NCBI GenBank assembly: GCA_002021875.1
Contig: CP018627.1
Coordinates: 3,224,001 to 3,288,000 of the forward strand
DNA length: 64,000 nt
Source of the DNA: Streptomyces hygroscopicus
GTDB lineage: Bacteria > Actinomycetota > Actinomycetes > Streptomycetales > Streptomycetaceae
Reading direction: 5' to 3'
Shown in pieces: positions 60,516 through 64,000 of the stretch. Below the pieces are notes generated by a model. The model had not been told where the DNA came from, did no database searches, and was given only the letters and a program-made list of their open reading frames with translations. Both the position numbers and the translations under genes were made by a program. The number at the start of each line of letters is the position of its first letter. Positions within the stretch are counted from its first letter, which is position 1.

Positions 60516-61196
60516 TCAGGTGGCGGTCGCGGCCGTGGTCGCCGCCAGCATGGCCGTGGCGACGGCGGCGGCGAGTGCCGTCCGCACCTGGGCGATCACC
60601 TTCTCCAGTACCGGCCCCATGCCCCCACAGCGCTCCCCCAGTTCGAGGATCCGGTGCTTGCGGACCTTGGCGTCCGTGGCCGTCACCACGGCCCGCAGCT
60701 CGCCCGCCGCCGCCAGGGTGACCAACGCCGCGTCCCGTTCGGACACTTCGGCCGCCGGCTGCTCGCCGTGCAGTACGCGCACCGCGTCATCCCGCATCCC
60801 GGCCACCTGATCGGGCCGTTCCAGCGTGTACTCCTTGGCCGGGAAGAGCCCCAGCACCCGCCTCCCCTTCGCCCGCACATAACCGGCCGCCACCATCTGG
60901 TCGCGGACCGCGTGCTCGGTCAGCCGCGGCTGATGTCCCACCCAGATCTGCCAACTGCGCGGCCGGGATTCGCCGATCAGCTCCAGCAGCCCGTCGAGCG
61001 CCCGGTCTCCCGTGGCGGCGTCGGCCACCGGACAGGGGCTGCCGTCGGTGTCGGTGAGCATGCCCCGCTGAACGAGTTCGGTAAGGGCGGCGGCGCGGAC
61101 GAGGAGGGCGGTATGAGCACCGGTGGGCCGACCGGTCTCGGGATCGTAGGAGAGCAGGTAGAGGGAGGCGGCGAGGGAGAGCGAGCCGTTCGGCAT
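60516..61196 (-). CDS. GPP34 (GOLPH3/VPS74-like) family protein
   Basis: This 226-residue protein matches the bacterial GPP34 family: SLSLAASLYLLSYDPETGRP, ALLVRAAALTELVQRG, LDGLLELIGESRPRSWQIWV and VRAKGRRVLGLFPAKEYTLE. In eukaryotes GOLPH3 binds phosphatidylinositol-4-phosphate and recruits glycosyltransferases; in Streptomyces several paralogues exist without known function. The C-terminus is Ala/Thr-rich and hydrophobic. The ATG at 61196 has GGAGG upstream, which fixes the start against the longer readings. Tandem arrays lie on both sides of the gene. Confidence 0.87.
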   Translation of the reverse strand: MPNGSLSLAASLYLLSYDPETGRPTGAHTALLVRAAALTELVQRGMLTDTDGSPCPVADAATGDRALDGLLELIGESRPRSWQIWVGHQPRLTEHAVRDQMVAAGYVRAKGRRVLGLFPAKEYTLERPDQVAGMRDDAVRVLHGEQPAAEVSERDAALVTLAAAGELRAVVTATDAKVRKHRILELGERCGGMGPVLEKVIAQVRTALAAAVATAMLAATTAATAT

Positions 61197-61320
61197 GGGA
61201 ACCTCCGACGGTCGGGCGTCCGGTGGGGCGGCGTACCTCGACCATATCGGCCACGCGCCCCCATGATCGACCCTCCGCCCCGAGGTTCCGGCGGCGCCGG
61301 ACACGTCATCCTCCCCGGGG

Positions 61321-61561
61321 CTCGGCCGCCCCAGGCCCCCGCGCCTCCGTACGGGACACGGCAGACCCGGCCCCGGGTCTCGGCCGCCCCGGGGCTCTTC
61401 GACTCCGCCCGAGATACGCCTCCGCCCGAGATACGGCAGGCCCGGCCCCGGGTCTCGGCCGCTCCAGGGCTCTTCGCCTCCGTACGGGATACGGCAGGCC
61501 CGCCACTGGGTCCCGGCCGCTCCAGGGCCCGTCGCCTCCGTACGGGACTGGGCAGGGCCCC
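61321..61561. repeat. Tandem array 2 (about 58-bp unit, four copies)
   Basis: Units starting CTCGGCCGCYCCAGGG occur at 61321-61378, 61379-61453, 61454-61511 and 61512-61561. The second copy carries an internal duplication (CTCCGCCCGAGATACG twice). It lies just upstream of the GPP34 gene and contains no credible gene. Confidence 0.8.
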
Positions 61562-61572
61562 GGACACGCGGA

Positions 61573-61616
61573 GATGGCGGCCACGCGTACCCCCGTGTGT
61601 ACGCGTAGCCGCCATC
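61573..61616. terminator. Hairpin between two tandem arrays
   Basis: GATGGCGGCCACGCGTAC (61573-61590) pairs with 61599-61616 with one mismatch around an eight-base loop. It separates array 2 from array 3 and could serve as a terminator. Confidence 0.45.
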
Positions 61617-61619
61617 GGC

Positions 61620-62150
61620 CCCATTCCCCCGTTGGCCCGCTCGGACCTGACACCCCCGTCGGCCCGTCGGGCCATGTGACCCCCTGTCGGCCCTCCTCGG
61701 GCCGCGTCCTCCGTCAGCCCCCTCGGGCCGTCTCACCCCCGTCAGCCCCCTCGGGCCGTGTCCCCCGTCGACCCCGGTCTGGCCGTGCCCCCCGTCTGGC
61801 CGTGCCCCCTATCGGCCCCTCGCGGGCTGTCCCACCCCCCGTCAGCCCTCCTTGGGACACATCCCCCGTCGGTCCTCCTCGGGCCGTCTCACCCCCCGTC
61901 AGTCCCCTCGGGCTGCGTCCCCCGTCGACCCCCTCGGGCTGCGTCCCCCGTCGACCCCCCGTCTGGCCGTGCCCCCCGTCGGCTCCCTAGGGCGTGTAAC
62001 CCCCGTCGCCCCCTCAGGCCGCGTCGCCCCCCGTTGCCCCTCAGGCCGCATCGCCCCCGTCCGGCCCCTCGGGCCCGTCACCCCCGTCGGCCCTCGGCTC
62101 CTCGGCTCCTCGGCCCCCGCGCCGCCCCCGTCGGGCTCCGTCAGAACTCC
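61620..62150. repeat. Degenerate tandem array 3 (26-30 bp unit)
   Basis: Roughly nineteen imperfect copies of a C-rich unit resembling CCCCCGTCGGCCCCTCGGGC fill about 530 bp up to the stop codon of the secreted-protein gene. Units vary in length and no long conserved reading frame exists. Confidence 0.8.
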
Positions 62151-62162
62151 GTCAGGCCCTGC

Positions 62163-62825
62163 TCACGGGTGGTACAGCTTGACCACGGCCGTCGTGGTGG
62201 TCCGCTTGAAGTCGGCCACCGGGGCCTGGTCGTAGCCGCCCATCTCGCCCCACGACACGACGGTGACGGTCCGGCCGTCGCGCCCCACCCCGAAGAGGTG
62301 GATGCCGGGCTCCGAGTCCGGGTACGAGGTGTGGACGCCGTAGACATGGGCGCCGTCCTCGGCCGTCAGCGCGCCGTAGTCCCGCCCTGAGGCGGTGCCC
62401 TGCGGATAGTCGCGCACCCAGTCCGCGGCGCAGTTCTGGATCTTCTTCTCGGCCGCGGCGGCGAGCTTGCGGGCCGCCTCCACCGTGCCGGTCCTGACCA
62501 CGATCTGGGTGGCGCTGGTGTCGTACTCGGTCCAGAAGGTGCGATGGGTCGCCCCGGCCGACGGCAGGGTCTTCTCCACGCAGAACGGAGCGGTCTCGGG
62601 CAGGCCCCGAGTGACATCACTCGCGTACCAGTCCGAACTCGGGTGCGGCGGGAGCTCCCTCGGCACGAGGTGGCCGGGGGTGCCCTGCGGTACGGCCGCC
62701 TGCGCCTCCGCCCGGGCCGACGGTGCGTGGGCCTGGGCCTGCCCGGTCCCGGCCACGGCCACGACGGCGGCCGCGGCCACGACGCCGAGCGCGGCGCCGC
62801 GGAATGAGTGCGTGGGCTTGCGCAT
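62163..62825 (-). CDS. Secreted protein of unknown function
   Basis: This 220-residue precursor has a signal peptide (GVVAAAAVVAVAGTGQAQA, cleaved near residue 32). The mature domain has two cysteines (ETAPFCVEKT and IQNCAADWV) that could form a disulfide, with YDTSATQIVVRTGTVEAA between them and the strands IHLFGVGRDGRTVTVVSWG and TTTTAVVKLY at the end. The layout recalls PknH-type extracellular sensor domains, but the match is weak and no function is claimed. The ATG at 62825 has AGGAAA upstream. It diverges from the XRE gene, and its 3' end abuts tandem array 3. Confidence 0.78.
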   Translation of the reverse strand: MRKPTHSFRGAALGVVAAAAVVAVAGTGQAQAHAPSARAEAQAAVPQGTPGHLVPRELPPHPSSDWYASDVTRGLPETAPFCVEKTLPSAGATHRTFWTEYDTSATQIVVRTGTVEAARKLAAAAEKKIQNCAADWVRDYPQGTASGRDYGALTAEDGAHVYGVHTSYPDSEPGIHLFGVGRDGRTVTVVSWGEMGGYDQAPVADFKRTTTTAVVKLYHP

Positions 62826-63054
62826 GAAGTGTTTCCTCGTCTCTTCCCGATCTAAGGATCTGTGCAGGTCCGCCGCCGCACCGGGAGTCGCGACGGCAGG
62901 ACAAGCGTGTGCGCCAGCTGGCCGTGGCCGCTACGACCGGCGGGGCATGCGGGACGCTGGAATGCCTGCACGTACGCTGACTTGGGGGTATGACAACACC
63001 CTGGAACGCGCCCGTGGAACGCTCACGGGACGAAGTCGCGGTGCCGGGGACGAT

Positions 63055-64000
63055 ATGGGGGGTGGTGGCGTGGGGAACGCCAAAGAGGTTGAGGACTTCG
63101 CCGAGAGACTGCGGGCGCTGAAGGAGCGCTCGGGCCGCAGCTACGGCTCGCTGGCCACACGACTGCACGTCAGCACGTCCACGCTGCACCGCTACTGCAA
63201 CGGCGACGCGGTCCCGGCGGAGTACGCCTCCGTCGAGCGCTTCGCCCGGCTGTGCGGCGCCACCCCGGAGGAACTGCTCGCCCTCCACCGCCGCTGGATC
63301 CTCGCGGACGCCTCCAGACGCCGCGCACGCGAGGCCGATCGCGAGAGCGCGACCGGCCGACCGGTGACCGACGGCACGGCGTCGGCCCCGAGCGGGGGCG
63401 TGGCCGACCGCCCGGCAGCGGACGGCACCGCGCCCGGACCCGAGGCGGACGCGCGGTGCGGTGACAGTGAGCCGCGCCCGTCAGCCGACGCACGAGAAGG
63501 CGACGACGACCCGTCGGACAACTCTGGGACCGCCGCCACTCCCGGCGCCCGCCCGGACACCGGCCGCCACCGGGGGCACGTCGCCGCCTCCGGCCCGGGC
63601 CCGGTGACAGACACTCCCCGGGGCGCGCCCGCTCCGACCGGCCCGGCCGGAGACGGCACCGGGCCGGAAGCGGGTGGGCGCTCCCGCGACGCTCAGCCGT
63701 ACGCGGCGGCCGATGCGCGCCAAGACACCGCCGATGAACGACAGGGCACCGCCGACGAGCGGCACAACACCGCCGATGAACGGCAGGGCACCGCCACCCC
63801 GGCCGACGCTTCGAGGGCCACGCCGACGTCCGGCGTCCCGGCCGCACACCGCACCGCCACCGCGACCGGCCCCTCATCGGGCGGCCAAGGCTCCGCACGC
63901 CGTGGCGGGGCCGCACACCAGGACGGAAACCCGAGGAACCCGCGCCAACGCGGCGACACCAGGGACACCGGCGACACTGGCGAAACCGGGGACACCACCG
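63055..64000 (+). CDS. XRE-type helix-turn-helix protein (3' end outside window)
   Basis: From an ATG at 63055 (or GTG at 63070) the frame stays open to the end of the window, over 310 codons. The first 90 residues are an XRE helix-turn-helix: EDFAERLRALKERSGRSYGS, LATRLHVSTSTLHRYCNG, then ELLALHRRWILADASRRRAR, the pattern of Streptomyces regulators fused to long C-terminal regions. The rest is a disordered Pro/Ala/Gly/Asp-rich linker with a 21-bp repeat encoding TADERQG-like units (63725-63795) and GDT repeats at the window edge. A membrane or catalytic domain beyond the window is likely but unseen. Confidence 0.8.
   Translation, partial: MGGGGVGNAKEVEDFAERLRALKERSGRSYGSLATRLHVSTSTLHRYCNGDAVPAEYASVERFARLCGATPEELLALHRRWILADASRRRAREADRESATGRPVTDGTASAPSGGVADRPAADGTAPGPEADARCGDSEPRPSADAREGDDDPSDNSGTAATPGARPDTGRHRGHVAASGPGPVTDTPRGAPAPTGPAGDGTGPEAGGRSRDAQPYAAADARQDTADERQGTADERHNTADERQGTATPADASRATPTSGVPAAHRTATATGPSSGGQGSARRGGAAHQDGNPRNPRQRGDTRDTGDTGETGDTT

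Noticed and set aside
60330..62150. Possible CRISPR array
   Set aside because: The units are contiguous and degenerate, without unique spacers of constant length, and no cas genes are present.
61223..62390. Proline/serine-rich plus-strand frames across the tandem arrays
   Set aside because: They only exist because the C-rich repeats lack stops in some frames; units vary in length and break periodicity of any protein repeat.

Overview
The window reads as chromosomal DNA of a Streptomyces-like actinomycete. Base composition is very GC-rich throughout, many genes start with GTG, TTG or even CTG, and the gene set includes an SsgA-like sporulation protein, a GOLPH3/GPP34 protein, an RsbW-type ATPase, a TTA-containing LuxR regulator and many secreted hydrolases. 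No rRNA, tRNA, CRISPR array or intact insertion sequence was seen.

Region 1 (1-13984, minus strand) is the end of a biosynthetic cluster that continues beyond the left edge. It holds an AT-ACP protein, a 2011-residue FabL-type ER-KS-cysteine-less KS-KR-DH protein and a further KR-DH-like protein. This resembles the PUFA synthase ('secondary lipid') family, with all fatty-acid-synthase activities on two or three polypeptides. A FAD monooxygenase, a DHA2-type exporter, a LuxR regulator with a TTA codon and an IclR regulator lie upstream.

Region 2 (14104-22660) is a tight seven-gene minus-strand operon: large CDP-alcohol phosphotransferase with DUF5941-like tail, LicC-like cytidylyltransferase, glycerol-1-phosphate dehydrogenase-like protein, second CDP-alcohol phosphotransferase, GT2 glycosyltransferase, TagG/Wzm-like permease and ATPase. 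It ends at a strong terminator, and a galE-like epimerase diverges from it. Together they look like a pathway for making and exporting a phosphodiester-containing surface polymer or lipid of unknown structure.

Region 3 (22870-35092) is mostly housekeeping: CDF metal exporter, IPP isomerase, RsbW-like ATPase, crotonase-fold protein, SCO6745-like protein, a 46-residue LPFR peptide, Tex, an unknown protein, a BCCT osmolyte transporter and a secreted M14 carboxypeptidase. Region 4 (35218-46880) has a secreted S15 peptidase, a secreted M1 aminopeptidase, an MpaB-like protein, a large secreted GH2 glycosidase with a LamG insertion, a MerR regulator and a divergent hydrolase/LysR pair.

Region 5 (47300-54882, minus) carries a beta-oxidation set (FadB-like, thiolase, CaiB/BaiF CoA transferase) followed upstream by an MFS transporter and NanA-like aldolase under a perfect palindrome. 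Region 6 (55046-64000) holds DUF1203, endonuclease V, YciI, a secreted propeller, a MITE that supplies the stop codon of an ECF sigma/anti-sigma fusion, an SsgA-like protein, a GPP34 protein flanked by degenerate tandem arrays, a secreted protein and the start of an XRE-domain gene running off the right edge.

A mosaic intergenic repeat family (small GCGGCTCCGCCGC hairpins plus a CAATCGCCGGA core) recurs near 9.4, 30.1, 46.9 and 49.7 kb. Tandem repeats are unusually common both between genes and inside several coding regions.
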